Shown: positions 1 through 8,862 of the stretch, piece by piece | How the letters are laid out: each line of letters begins with the position of its first letter | Numbering within the stretch: position 1 is the stretch's first letter | Origin: CAVWGP01 sp963754645 | GTDB lineage: Bacteria; Pseudomonadota; Alphaproteobacteria; Bin65 | DNA length: 64,000 nt | Direction: 5' to 3' | NCBI GenBank assembly: GCA_963754645.1 | Contig: CAVWGP010000011.1 | Location: 806,001-870,000 of the forward strand | Program-made: the position numbers and the translations under genes | Notes under the pieces: generated by a model | The model's database searches: none | The model's input: the letters and a program-made list of their open reading frames with translations, nothing else | What the model was told of the DNA's origin: nothing

Positions 1-269
1 GTCGTGCGCACGCCAGCAACGTCGGTCAAATCCTTGATCGCGATCGGCAGGCCGGCGAGAACGCTGGTCCGTTTCGCCGCCTTGGCGCGCTTGCGGGCAC
101 GATCGAGGCACAGGGTCGGCAGCGCGTTGACCGCGGGATCGGCCGCGGCGATCCGTTTCTCGGCGGCATCGATCAGTTCGCGCGGCGAAACTTTGCGCGC
201 CTTGAGCAGCTTGACGGCTTCGGTCGCGGTGAGCTGCCAAAGCTCGGTTCGGCTGCGCTTTGCCGCCAT
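1..269 (-). CDS. Amidase signature-family protein, N-terminal part (runs off window)
   Basis: Reading the minus strand from the ATG at 269 gives about 89 residues before the window edge. The segment 'LPIAIKDLTDVAGVRTT' is the hallmark N-terminal motif of the amidase signature family (GatA/6-aminohexanoate hydrolase type), and its Lys is the first residue of the Ser-Ser-Lys triad. The two serines lie outside the window. Family members hydrolyse amides in the cytoplasm; the substrate cannot be told. The start lies 2 bases after the stop of the upstream hydrolase, so the two are probably co-transcribed. There are no GatB/GatC neighbours, so a stand-alone amidase is more likely than the tRNA amidotransferase subunit. 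Confidence 0.8.
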   Translation of the reverse strand, partial: MAAKRSRTELWQLTATEAVKLLKARKVSPRELIDAAEKRIAAADPAVNALPTLCLDRARKRAKAAKRTSVLAGLPIAIKDLTDVAGVRT

Positions 270-271
270 GC

Positions 272-1141
272 CTAGGACAGGCCCATCTGCTTGAGCACGG
301 CCTTGGTGAGCGGCGCCGACGGATTCATGATCTCGTTCCAGGCGGCGAAATGATCGAGGCCCGGCAGATCGACCGAGGTGACCGGCACGCCCTTCGATTC
401 CAGCATCGCCTTGTAGGCACGGGTCTGCGACAGGAAACCCTCGGGCTCGGCGCCGCCGACGGCGAGGATCACCGGCGTCTTGTGCGGCGGCGGATTGAGC
501 AGCGGCGAATTGCGCTCGGCCTGCAACGGGTTCACGTGCAGCCAATCGCGCGTGAAAGCGCGGGCCAGCGGCCGGATATCGTAGAGGCCGCTCACCGCCG
601 TGGCGCCCTTGATGACATCCGCCGGCAGGCCGTAATCCTTCGCCCAATCGGTCGACAGCATCATGCCGGCGAGATGGCCGCCGGCGGAATGGCCGGAAAC
701 GTAAAGCCGGTTCGGATCGCCGTTGAACGAAGCGGCGTTGCGCCAGGCCCAGGCGATGAAAGCCCGGCATTGCCGCACGATCACGTCGATGTGCGCGCCG
801 GGGCACAGCGAATAGGTGTTGACCATCACCGTGGCGCCGGCCGGGTTGAGCGCCGTGGCGACGAAGCCGTTTTCCTCTTTCGTCAGCATGCGCCAATAGC
901 CGCCATGGATGAACAGATGCAGCGGCGCGCCCGCCCTTTTCGCCGGAAAAACGTCGCACACTTCGTCGCGATGCGGGCCGAAGGCGATGCCGCGTTTGCA
1001 CGGCAGGGTTTTGCGCGCGTGCTCGCTGGCGCTGGAAAATCCCGGCAGATAGACCTTCTCGAATATCTCGCTCACCGGCGCGCGCGGGTTGTAGGCCTTG
1101 TCCAGCATCGCTTGATCGGCGGGATTCAGAACCGAGTCCAT
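272..1141 (-). CDS. Alpha/beta hydrolase, arylformamidase-like
   Basis: The protein has 289 residues. I chose the ATG at 1141 because the longer frame upstream lies inside the acyl-CoA dehydrogenase gene and is low-complexity Arg/Ala. The oxyanion-hole motif 'HGGYWR' and nucleophile elbow 'GHSAGGHLAG' are those of esterases of the kynurenine formamidase (HGGxW) type. The catalytic His is probably in 'GLDHFAAWNE' near the C-terminus. It is a cytoplasmic serine hydrolase acting on an ester or arylformamide. It sits directly upstream of an amidase (2-base gap), which suggests a short amide or ester catabolic operon. A tryptophan-degradation role is possible, but no other kyn gene is seen. Other carboxylesterases share these motifs. 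Confidence 0.85.
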   Translation of the reverse strand: MDSVLNPADQAMLDKAYNPRAPVSEIFEKVYLPGFSSASEHARKTLPCKRGIAFGPHRDEVCDVFPAKRAGAPLHLFIHGGYWRMLTKEENGFVATALNPAGATVMVNTYSLCPGAHIDVIVRQCRAFIAWAWRNAASFNGDPNRLYVSGHSAGGHLAGMMLSTDWAKDYGLPADVIKGATAVSGLYDIRPLARAFTRDWLHVNPLQAERNSPLLNPPPHKTPVILAVGGAEPEGFLSQTRAYKAMLESKGVPVTSVDLPGLDHFAAWNEIMNPSAPLTKAVLKQMGLS

Positions 1142-1218
1142 TGCGCTCTCTTTGTTCGCGTCCGGCTCTGCCGGCGGCGCGCACTCTATCGGTGCGGCGG
1201 GGCCAAGCTCAAGCGTTC

Positions 1219-2871
1219 CTATTGCCATGCCGCGCGTTCGATGACCGGATCGATATTCGCACCGGCCGGCAACGCGCCGTAGGCGTGGCCGCCGGCGCGC
1301 GCGATGCGCGTCGCCACGAACAGGTCGGCGACCGGTGCCGGTGCGTGGCGCAGCAGCAGCGCCGCCTGCAACGCCAGCGCCATGCGCTCGACGGTGTGAC
1401 GCGCATCGCTTTCGCGCAAGCCGCCGCGGCCGAGATCGTCGGCGAGCGCCGCGAGATGCGCGTCGTAATGCCGGTTGGCGCCGCGCGCGGCGGCGAGCTC
1501 GGCGAGCAGCGCGTCGCGCGCATCGCCGTCGCGGTCGAGCGCGCGCAGCACGTCGAGGCAGATGACGTTGGCCGAGCCTTCCCAGATGCCGTTGAGCGGC
1601 GCGTCGCGGAAGAGCCGCGCCATCGGGCCGTCTTCGACATAGCCGCCGCCGCCGAAACATTCGAGCGCTTCGAGCACGGCCTGCGACACGCGCTTGCAGA
1701 TCCAATATTTGGCGACCGGCGTCGCGATGCGCGAGAAAGCCTGCGCCGCGCGGTCGGCGCCGGCTTCATCGAAGGCGCGCGCCACGCGCATGGTCAGCGC
1801 GAGCGCGGCCTCGTTCTCGACCGCGAGATCGGCGATCAAGGCGCGCATCGAGGGCTGCTCGATCAGGCGGCGCTGGAAGGCGCGGCGGTGCTGCACATGG
1901 TGCAGCGCCTGGGTCAGGGCCTGGCGCATGATCGACGCCGAGCCGATGACGCATTCGAGGCGCGTGTGATGCACCATGTCGAGGATGGTGGCGACGCCGC
2001 GGGCCTCGGTACCCACCATGCGCGCCCAGGTCCGGTTGTATTCGATCTCGCTCGATGCGTTGGTCTTGTTGCCGAGCTTGTCCTTGAGCCGCTGGATGAA
2101 AAAGCGGTTGCGCGCGCCGTCGGGCAGGAAACGCGGCACCAGGAAGCACGACAGGCCCTTCTCGGTATAGGCGAGGGTCAGGAACGCGTCGCACATCGGC
2201 GCCGAGCAGAACCATTTATGGCCGGTCAGCTCATATTCGGCGCCCGGGCCGCCGGCGCCGAGCGGCGTCGCGCGCGTCGTGTTGGCGCGCACGTCGGAGC
2301 CGCCCTGCTTCTCGGTCATCGCCATGCCGATCAGCACGCCGTTTTTATTGTCGGCGGGGATGAAGCGCCGGTCGTGGCGGTTGGCGAGAATTCGCGGCAG
2401 CCATTCGCGCTCGATCTCGGGCTGCTGGCGCAGCGCCGGCACGGCGGCAAAAGTCATGGCGATCGGGCAGGAGGGGCCTTGCTCGCCCTGGCCGTAGAGA
2501 TAGTGCAACGCCGCCCGCACGACATGGGCGCCTTTCCTGGCCCCAGCCCAGGGCAGAGAATGCAGCGCCGCTTCTTTTGCCACGGCCAAAAGCTCGTGCC
2601 AGGCATCGGCGAATTCGACCTCGTCGACGCGATGGCCGTAGCGGTCATGCGTGCGCAGCTCGGGCAGCCAGGCATTGGCCTTGCGGATCAGCTCTTGATA
2701 ATCGGCGCCGCCGACCTTGGCGCCCAAGGCCGACGCGGCCTCGCGGCCCCAGGCGCCGCCCTCGCGCGCGAGCGCTTCGCCGAGCGGCCGGTCGATGGCG
2801 AACAGATCGAGGTCGCCCAGCGGCGGCGGCTGATTTTCGACGGTGTGAGTGAACGGCGAGGCGATCGACAT
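1219..2871 (-). CDS. aidB: AidB-type acyl-CoA dehydrogenase
   Basis: The protein has 550 residues, the usual length for the AidB branch (ordinary acyl-CoA dehydrogenases have about 380). Near the N-terminus 'NQPPPLGDLDLFAIDRPL' matches the AidB leader that forms tetramer contacts. The flavin/substrate motif 'MTEKQGGSDVRANTTRA' and the later 'LKDKLGNKTNASSE' and 'GIWEGSANVICLDVLRAL' are typical of AidB. AidB is a FAD protein of the adaptive response to alkylation in E. coli, with weak isovaleryl-CoA dehydrogenase activity. No ada or alkB lies nearby, so the alkylation link comes from the family only. It is followed on the same strand, after 77 bases, by the alpha/beta hydrolase. Confidence 0.9.
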   Translation of the reverse strand: MSIASPFTHTVENQPPPLGDLDLFAIDRPLGEALAREGGAWGREAASALGAKVGGADYQELIRKANAWLPELRTHDRYGHRVDEVEFADAWHELLAVAKEAALHSLPWAGARKGAHVVRAALHYLYGQGEQGPSCPIAMTFAAVPALRQQPEIEREWLPRILANRHDRRFIPADNKNGVLIGMAMTEKQGGSDVRANTTRATPLGAGGPGAEYELTGHKWFCSAPMCDAFLTLAYTEKGLSCFLVPRFLPDGARNRFFIQRLKDKLGNKTNASSEIEYNRTWARMVGTEARGVATILDMVHHTRLECVIGSASIMRQALTQALHHVQHRRAFQRRLIEQPSMRALIADLAVENEAALALTMRVARAFDEAGADRAAQAFSRIATPVAKYWICKRVSQAVLEALECFGGGGYVEDGPMARLFRDAPLNGIWEGSANVICLDVLRALDRDGDARDALLAELAAARGANRHYDAHLAALADDLGRGGLRESDARHTVERMALALQAALLLRHAPAPVADLFVATRIARAGGHAYGALPAGANIDPVIERAAWQ

Positions 2872-3023
2872 GGCGCAGTGCTCCCGCGGTTACGGCGCGG
2901 ATCCCCTGAACCGTTGCCTATAGAAAAAATGCCGGCCGGGAAAGATCGGCGCCGCAAACATTTTTAATCGTTTCATAAGGCGCCAAAGCGACACTCCCGA
3001 TCGCAGCCGCACTGTCGAGACCG

Positions 3024-3870
3024 ATGCCCGCGCCGGACCAACCGACTGCAACGACGCTCCTGCGCACGACCACTTTATCGGTGCGGCGCGACGGCGGCCG
3101 GATCGTCATTCGCCGCCGGTCCGCGGATCTTTGGCTCGGCACGCTGCTCATCGGCTGCGTCGGCCTCGTCTTTCTCGGACTCTGGCGGCTCGGCCTGCAC
3201 TATGACTGGCCGGTGCTGGGGGCGGTCGGGCTGTGGGGCGGGATCATCGTGTTCGCGGCCGCGTCGCTCCTGCCTTTGAAGGCGATTTGGGTTCTGTTCG
3301 AGCCGGCGACGGTCTTCGATGCGGGTGCCAAAGCATTGCGCGTGGGGCGGCGCGCTTATCGGTTCGAAATCCGTGACGAAGCCGCGCTTGGAACGCGTGC
3401 TGCTGGCCAATCTCGAACTTCTGGCGCTCTATGTCGATGCCGATGGCGCGCCGCTGCGATTAATTCAAGGCGCTTCGCCGAAGCAGGAACGCGAGCTGGC
3501 GCAGGTGCTGACCGCAATTCAGGACATGCTCAAGATCGCGCCGGCCAAGCGGTCGGCCGATGTCCGGACAAACGAAGCTGCGTCGCGGATCGAGAGCCGG
3601 CAGGTTGTGATTGCCATCTTGCTCGCCCTCGGCGCGCTGTGGTCGGTGGCCGGCTATTTCGCCCTGCCGGATTTCGTATTCGGCAAGTCCGGCAGCGATT
3701 TCGGCTTCTTGATTTGGCCGCTCGGGATTTGGATCGCGGCGCTTGGCGTGCTCGAAGCCGTGGGCGTGCCGGTTTTTCGTTTTGGCTCCGCGGGCCCGCT
3801 GTGGCGCCGCGCGCTGTTCGTCGTGCTCTGGCTCGGCCCCTATTTCGCGATTTGCTACAGGCCATTGTAA
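3024..3870 (+). pseudogene. Two-part membrane protein of unknown function, frame interrupted by a +1 indel
   Basis: Two overlapping frames make up one protein of about 280 residues. The first frame (from ATG 3024) gives an N-terminal soluble stretch, then two membrane segments ('LWLGTLLIGCVGLVFLGLW' and 'LGAVGLWGGIIVFAAASLL') and a PH-like tail ending near 'AYRFEIRDEAAL'. The second frame continues 'ERVLLANLELLALYVDADG', followed by three more hydrophobic segments and a stop at 3870. Dropping one base near 3381-3387 joins 'RDEAA' to 'LERVLL' smoothly. I do not recognise the family. Given the other +1 events in this window, a consensus error is more likely than a real pseudogene. It is transcribed in the same direction as the radical SAM gene that follows. 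Confidence 0.55.
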
Positions 3871-3985
3871 CTGCGGCGGCGCATAGGGGCCGCAGTCGGC
3901 CGCGGCAATCGATTTGCGCCGCCGCCCCGGATCGTTTACCCAAGCCTTCAGCGCCGCTGGCGCCAGCTCCCGACGAGGCCGCTTG

Positions 3986-5638
3986 ATGCAAGAAATCTTC
4001 GCCGAGACGCCGATAGCCGATCGGCCGGCCGTGCCTGGTTTCGTGCCGCGCAACCGGCGGCGTATTCTGTGCGTGTTCCCGCGCTACGCGCCGTCCTTCG
4101 GCACGTTTCAGCACGCCTACCGCCTGTTCCCCGGCGTCACGGCCTTCATGCCGCCCCAGGGCCTGCTCGTCATCGCCGCCTATTTGCCGAGGAGCTGGGA
4201 GGTGCGCTTCATCGACGAAAATCGCGTGCAAGCGCGCGACGAGGATTTCGATTGGGCCGATGCGGTGTTCATCAGCGGCATGCACGTACAGCGCCCGTTC
4301 ATCGAAGACGTGAACGCGCGCGCCCAGGCGCGCGGTAAGCTCACCGTGCTCGGCGGGCCGTCGGTGTCGGCCTCGCCCGAAACCTATCCGGCGGTGGATA
4401 TTCTCCATGTCGGCGAACTCGGCGACGCAACCGACGCGATCTTCGCCGCGATCGACAGCGAGCCGGCGCGCGGCGCGCCGCAGCGCGTGTTCACGGCGGG
4501 CGATCGGGTGGCGCTCGACGCGTTTCCCACGCCGGCCTACGACAAGATCGACCTGCGCAATTATTTCCTCGGCTCGATTCAATATTCGTCGGGCTGCCCC
4601 TATCGCTGCGAGTTCTGCGATATTCCGGCGCTCTACGGCCGCAATCCGCGCCTGAAGTCCGGTCCGCAGATCGTGCGCGAACTCGATGCGCTGCTCGCCG
4701 CGGGAGCGCGCGGCACGATCTACTTCGTCGATGACAATCTCGTCGGCAACAAAAAGGCGGCGCACGATCTCCTGCCCGTGCTTATCGCGTGGCAGGAGAA
4801 GCACCATTATCCGCTGCGTTTTGCCTGCGAAGCGACGCTCAACATCGCCCAGATGCCCGACCTGCTCGCGCTGATGCGGCGCGCGCGCTTCGACACGGTT
4901 TTCGTCGGCATCGAAACGCCCGATGCGGCGGCGCTCGATTTCATGCAGAAAAAGCAAAATCTGCGCCAGCCGATCCTGGAGGCGATCGAAACGCTCAACG
5001 CGCAAGGCCTCGAAGTCGTCTCGGGCATCATCATGGGGCTCGACACCGACCACGCCGAAACCGGGCGAGGCATGATGAAATTCATCGCGGCGTCGAACAT
5101 TCCGTTGCTGACGATCAACCTGCTTTATGCGCTGCCCAAATCGCCGCTCTACGAGCGGTTGGCGCGCGAAGGCCGCCTCTTGCCGCCGGACGAGGCGGCG
5201 AGGCGCGTCTCGAACGTCGCGTTTCGCATGCCCTATGACGACGTCGTGCGGATGTGGTTCGAGACGATCACCGCGGCCTATACGCCCGAAAATCTATTGG
5301 CGCGGTTTCGCCATCAGACCGAACGCACCTATCCGAACCGGCTCAAGGTCGATCCCAAGCCGACCTGGGAGCTTGTGATGTTCGGCCTGGCCGCGCTGCG
5401 CCGCGTGCTCTGGCATTGCGGCGTCAAGGCGTCGTGGCGCCGCGAGTTTTGGCGCCTGTGCTGGCCGCTGCTGCGCCGGGGGAAGATCGATCAGGTGATT
5501 CATGTCGGCGCCGTCGCCTATCACCTGCTGCGCTTCACCGACGATATCCGCAGCGGCCGCTGGGAGGCGAGCTTCTATGCCGATGCCAGCCCGGCCGCGC
5601 GGCAATCGGGCGCCGCCGCGCTGAGCAAGGCGGCGTAG
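3986..5638 (+). CDS. B12-binding radical SAM protein, HpnP-like
   Basis: The protein has 550 residues from the ATG at 3986, which has GAGG a few bases upstream; an in-frame ATG at 3914 would add 24 low-complexity residues. An N-terminal cobalamin-binding region (residues about 20-150) begins 'RILCVFPRYAPSFGTF'. The radical SAM cluster motif is 'CPYRCEFC'. The C-terminal third fits the DUF4070 region of this family. The layout and motifs ('FMPPQGLLVIAAYLP', 'HVGELGDATD') resemble HpnP, which methylates hopanoids at C-2 using SAM and methylcobalamin. No hopanoid gene such as shc or other hpn genes is in the window, so the substrate is uncertain. Related B12-radical SAM enzymes act on other lipids and on bacteriochlorophyll. 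Confidence 0.82.
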   Translation: MQEIFAETPIADRPAVPGFVPRNRRRILCVFPRYAPSFGTFQHAYRLFPGVTAFMPPQGLLVIAAYLPRSWEVRFIDENRVQARDEDFDWADAVFISGMHVQRPFIEDVNARAQARGKLTVLGGPSVSASPETYPAVDILHVGELGDATDAIFAAIDSEPARGAPQRVFTAGDRVALDAFPTPAYDKIDLRNYFLGSIQYSSGCPYRCEFCDIPALYGRNPRLKSGPQIVRELDALLAAGARGTIYFVDDNLVGNKKAAHDLLPVLIAWQEKHHYPLRFACEATLNIAQMPDLLALMRRARFDTVFVGIETPDAAALDFMQKKQNLRQPILEAIETLNAQGLEVVSGIIMGLDTDHAETGRGMMKFIAASNIPLLTINLLYALPKSPLYERLAREGRLLPPDEAARRVSNVAFRMPYDDVVRMWFETITAAYTPENLLARFRHQTERTYPNRLKVDPKPTWELVMFGLAALRRVLWHCGVKASWRREFWRLCWPLLRRGKIDQVIHVGAVAYHLLRFTDDIRSGRWEASFYADASPAARQSGAAALSKAA

Positions 5639-5655
5639 CATCCGGCGCGCCTCGG

Positions 5656-6765
5656 CTAATCAAGCCCGAGCGTCAGCGCCACGAGATCGGCGATCGCAAG
5701 CGCAGCTGTGAGACCGGGCAATTCGATCCCATAAAGCGCGGCATAGCCGGGAACGCCAGTTTCGTCCGGGCCGTGAACGGCGAAGTCGGCGGCCGGGTCG
5801 TTCGGGCCGCCGAGCTTCGGCCTGATCCCGGCGTAGCCGGGCGTGAGGGCGCCATCGGGCAGGCCGGGCCAATAGCGGCGGATGGCGCCATAAAAGGCCT
5901 CGGCGCGGCGCGGATCGACGGCATAGTCGCGGGTGGCAACCCATTCGACGTCCGGCCCGAAGCGGGCGCGCCCGGCGAGGTCGAGCGTCACATGCACGCC
6001 CAGGCCGCCCGGCTCGGGCATCGGATAGATCAAGCGCGAAAACGGTGTACGCCCGGCCAGGGTAAAATAGCTGCCTTTGGCGAGATGGGCGCTTGGAATC
6101 GATCGCGGCCGCACGCCGGCGATGCGGCGCGACAGGGCGGGTGCGTCCAAGCCCGCCGCGTTGACAAGAACGGCGCAGTCCGCCTCGATCGGCTCGGCCC
6201 CTCCGGTAAGGATTCGCAAACCATGTTCCGACACGGCTGCGGACAGGAGCGGTGTCCGCAGCGCCAGCATCGCACCGCGCTCCTCCGCGTCGCCGAGCAA
6301 GGCGAGCATCAAGGCGTGGCTGTCGACGATGCCGGTCGAGGGCGAAAGCAGCGCGGCCAAGCAGCAAATCGCCGGCTCCAAGGCAGCTGTTTGGCGCGCG
6401 TCGAGCCATGCCAGGTCGGGCACGTCGTTGGCCGCCGCTTTGGCGGCGAGGGCTTCCAACCTGGCGACCTCTCGTTCATTCGTTGCAACGATAAGTTTGC
6501 CCAATTTCTTGTGGGGCACGCCGTGCCGGCCACAATATTCATACAGCGCCTCGCGGCCAGCCACGCAAAGCCGCGCCTTGAGGCTGCCGGTCGGATAGTA
6601 GATCCCGGCATGAATGACTTCCGAATTGCGCGAGCTGGTTTCGTTACCGATTGTTTCAGCGGCTTCGAGAATGACGGTGTCCCGTCCGGCAAGCGCCAAA
6701 CGCCGCGCGATGGCCAAGCCCACCACGCCGGCGCCGACGACGACGCAATCGAGCCGCTCGGTCAT
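5656..6765 (-). CDS. FAD-dependent oxidoreductase, L-2-hydroxyglutarate oxidase-like
   Basis: The protein has 369 residues. The N-terminal Rossmann FAD-binding motif is 'VVVGAGVVGLAIARRLA'. It is followed by 'SSRNSEVIHAGIYYP', the signature that separates L-2-hydroxyglutarate dehydrogenases/oxidases (LhgO, L2HGDH) from other DAO-family enzymes. The C-terminus carries the second FAD-contacting region, 'YAGIRPKLGG'. Such enzymes oxidise L-2-hydroxyglutarate to 2-oxoglutarate and pass electrons to quinone or oxygen. The gene converges on the radical SAM gene (17-base gap) and diverges from the TAXI-protein gene across a 174-base promoter region. A glycine/D-amino-acid oxidase role is less likely because of the SRNSEVIHAG block. 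Confidence 0.85.
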   Translation of the reverse strand: MTERLDCVVVGAGVVGLAIARRLALAGRDTVILEAAETIGNETSSRNSEVIHAGIYYPTGSLKARLCVAGREALYEYCGRHGVPHKKLGKLIVATNEREVARLEALAAKAAANDVPDLAWLDARQTAALEPAICCLAALLSPSTGIVDSHALMLALLGDAEERGAMLALRTPLLSAAVSEHGLRILTGGAEPIEADCAVLVNAAGLDAPALSRRIAGVRPRSIPSAHLAKGSYFTLAGRTPFSRLIYPMPEPGGLGVHVTLDLAGRARFGPDVEWVATRDYAVDPRRAEAFYGAIRRYWPGLPDGALTPGYAGIRPKLGGPNDPAADFAVHGPDETGVPGYAALYGIELPGLTAALAIADLVALTLGLD

Positions 6766-6837
6766 TGCGAAACATGCTCCGGCGCGTGCTTGTGACGATT
6801 ATGTGAGTGGCAAAAATCGCGACGGAGGTTGCGCGCC

Positions 6838-6867
6838 GAAACGTTTCGTTTATGTTGAACGTATAAT
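6838..6867 (+). promoter_or_regulatory. Candidate -10 box and palindrome in a divergent promoter region
   Basis: A perfect TATAAT lies at 6862-6867, 72 bases before the TAXI-protein start. Such an AT-rich hexamer is rare in this GC-rich sequence. A 10-base palindrome GAAACGTTTC (6838-6847) overlaps the place where a -35 box would fall and could be an operator. No good TTGACA-like -35 is seen at 17-base spacing. This is a prediction from sequence only. Confidence 0.35.
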
Positions 6868-6939
6868 ATTCGAGACCAATCGCGCTGTCGCCCTGCATCG
6901 AGCTGACAGCGATAATCTCGGATAAGATCGGTAGCAGCG

Positions 6940-8022
6940 ATGCCGTCGCGCACCACACGGAGAAACTTTTTTAAGAGCGTTGGCCAAGCGAGCGCGATGC
7001 TCGCGCTCGGCCCGCTTCTGATGCGCGCCGCGCCGGCTTCTGCCCAAGACAACATTCGCTATTTCCGCATTGGAACCGGGACGAGTTCCGGCACTTACTA
7101 TCCAATCGGCACGACATTGGCGAATGCGATCAGCAATCCGCCGGGCTCGCGGCCCTGCGATCGCGGCGGGGCTTGCGGCGTGCCCGGCTTGATCGCCACC
7201 GCGCAATCCACGCCGGGCTCGGTCCAAAATATCGCCGAACTGGCCGCGGGCCGGATCAATTCGGCCCTGGTTCAGGCCGATATCGCTTTTTGGGCCTATC
7301 GCGGCGAGGAGGTTTTCTCGGGTTCGCCGCCCTTTGCCGATCTGCGGCTAATTGCCACGTTCTATCCGGAAGTTATTCAAGTCGTGGTCCGCAAATCCTC
7401 GGGCATCGCGCGGCTGGCCGATCTTGTGGGCAAGCGCGTATCGCTTGGCGAGCGGGGATCGGGCACTTTGGTTAACGCGCGCATGGTGCTCGAAGCCTCC
7501 AGCATTCGCGTCCAGGACATCCAGCCGCAATATTTGAACACTGGCGAAGCCGCCGACGCATTGCAGCACGAGCGCCTCGATGCGTTCTTCTTCGTATCCG
7601 GCATGCCGGCACCGGCGATTGCCGATCTGGCCGACGCGATCGACATCGCTTTCGTGCCGATCAGCGGCCCGTCCTTCGACCTGATGCGCGCGCGTCATCC
7701 GTTCTTCTCGCTCGCGACGATCGCGGCGAAAGATTACAAGGGCGCCGACAATGTGCCGTCGCTCGCCGTCAGCACGCTCTGGGTCGTGTCCGCCAAGGCG
7801 GATGCGGAACTGATCTACGGCGTCACCAAGTCCTTATGGCACGCCAATACCCGCGCCTTGCTCGACAAAGGGCATCGCGCCGGCAAGCTGATCACGCTCG
7901 AGACCGCGCTCGACAGCATGGCGGTGCCGCTACATCCGGGGGCCGAGCGCTACTATCGCGAGATCGGCCGGGCGCCGGGTTCGCGCGCCAGCAACGGCGA
8001 TACCATCGACCGCAAGAATTAG
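6940..8022 (+). CDS. TAXI-family TRAP transporter solute-binding protein with Tat signal
   Basis: The protein has 360 residues. The N-terminus 'TRRNFFKSVG' is a twin-arginine (Tat) motif, followed by a hydrophobic stretch and a likely cleavage after 'APASAQ', so it is exported folded to the periplasm. The mature protein begins with 'RIGTGTSSGTYYPIGT', the conserved ligand-loop of TAXI (TRAP-associated extracytoplasmic immunogenic) proteins. These bind small carboxylates and deliver them to a fused DctQM membrane subunit. No TRAP membrane subunit is encoded in the window, so this is an orphan binding protein or its partner lies elsewhere. Cysteines in 'RPCDRGGACGVPG' could form a disulphide. 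Confidence 0.88.
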   Translation: MPSRTTRRNFFKSVGQASAMLALGPLLMRAAPASAQDNIRYFRIGTGTSSGTYYPIGTTLANAISNPPGSRPCDRGGACGVPGLIATAQSTPGSVQNIAELAAGRINSALVQADIAFWAYRGEEVFSGSPPFADLRLIATFYPEVIQVVVRKSSGIARLADLVGKRVSLGERGSGTLVNARMVLEASSIRVQDIQPQYLNTGEAADALQHERLDAFFFVSGMPAPAIADLADAIDIAFVPISGPSFDLMRARHPFFSLATIAAKDYKGADNVPSLAVSTLWVVSAKADAELIYGVTKSLWHANTRALLDKGHRAGKLITLETALDSMAVPLHPGAERYYREIGRAPGSRASNGDTIDRKN

Positions 8023-8034
8023 CGCGCAGCGCCG

Positions 8035-8700
8035 CTAAACTTCGTCCTCGCCCACGATCCACGTCTCCTTGAGCGCCGCCTCGCGCCAGGACGCCAGCGC
8101 CGGCCATTCCCACATGGCTCGGGCATAAGCCGCCACCGCGCCCTCCATCGGCACGCGATAGGCCGTGAACCGGCTCACGATCGGCGCATAGAACGCATCG
8201 GCCAGCGTCGGCATTCCGAATAGGTAGGCGCCGCCAAGGCCGAATGTCTCGCGGCAATCGCGCCAGATGGCTTGCACGCGGGCGATATCGGCCTGGGCGG
8301 CGGCATCGACGACCGGCGCCGGCTTGTCGCGGCGCATGTTCATCGGCAATCGATTGCGCAGCGCGCCGAAGCCGGAATGCATTTCGGCCGCGACCGAGCG
8401 CGCCATGGCGCGTGCCGCGCGATCGGCCGGCCACAGCCCCTTGGCGGGAAACAAATCGGCGAGGTATTCGCCGATCGCCAGCGAATCCCAGATCAGGATA
8501 TCGCCATGGCGCAGAGCGGGCACGCGCCCGGCCGGCGAGACGGAGCGGAGCCGCCCTTGGGTTCCCTCGCCGCCGACAAGCGGATCGAGCCGCACCAGAA
8601 CCTCGTCGAAGGCGATGCCCGCCAGTTTGCACGCCAGCCAGCCGCGCAACGACCATGAGGAATAGTTCTTGTTTCCGACATAGAGCGTGAACTCCGACAT
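8035..8700 (-). CDS. Glutathione S-transferase family protein
   Basis: The protein has 221 residues. I chose the ATG at 8700 because the fold starts immediately after it ('MSEFTLYVGNKNYSSWSLR'); the longer frame adds 26 unrelated residues. The N-terminal thioredoxin-like domain ends with 'GRVPALRHGD' (cis-Pro) and 'IWDSLAIGEYLAD', the glutathione gamma-glutamyl site. The C-terminal half is the all-helical GST domain. The 'NKNYSSWS' motif places it in a bacterial GST subgroup whose substrates are mostly unknown. It converges on the TAXI gene (12-base gap) and diverges from the aminopeptidase gene. Confidence 0.88.
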   Translation of the reverse strand: MSEFTLYVGNKNYSSWSLRGWLACKLAGIAFDEVLVRLDPLVGGEGTQGRLRSVSPAGRVPALRHGDILIWDSLAIGEYLADLFPAKGLWPADRAARAMARSVAAEMHSGFGALRNRLPMNMRRDKPAPVVDAAAQADIARVQAIWRDCRETFGLGGAYLFGMPTLADAFYAPIVSRFTAYRVPMEGAVAAYARAMWEWPALASWREAALKETWIVGEDEV

Positions 8701-8862
8701 GGCGCCCCCAGCGATTTCTTGCCCGCCAAGTTCGCTCGCCGGCGAGGCGGGCACAAGCGCGGAATTGTTGCGATGCATTCGCGTTGCGGCGCAAACGCGG
8801 GCTTTTCTTTCGCCTGGGCACGGGCCAAATTCCGCCTTCTCGGTTCAGCCTCGGTGGAATCC

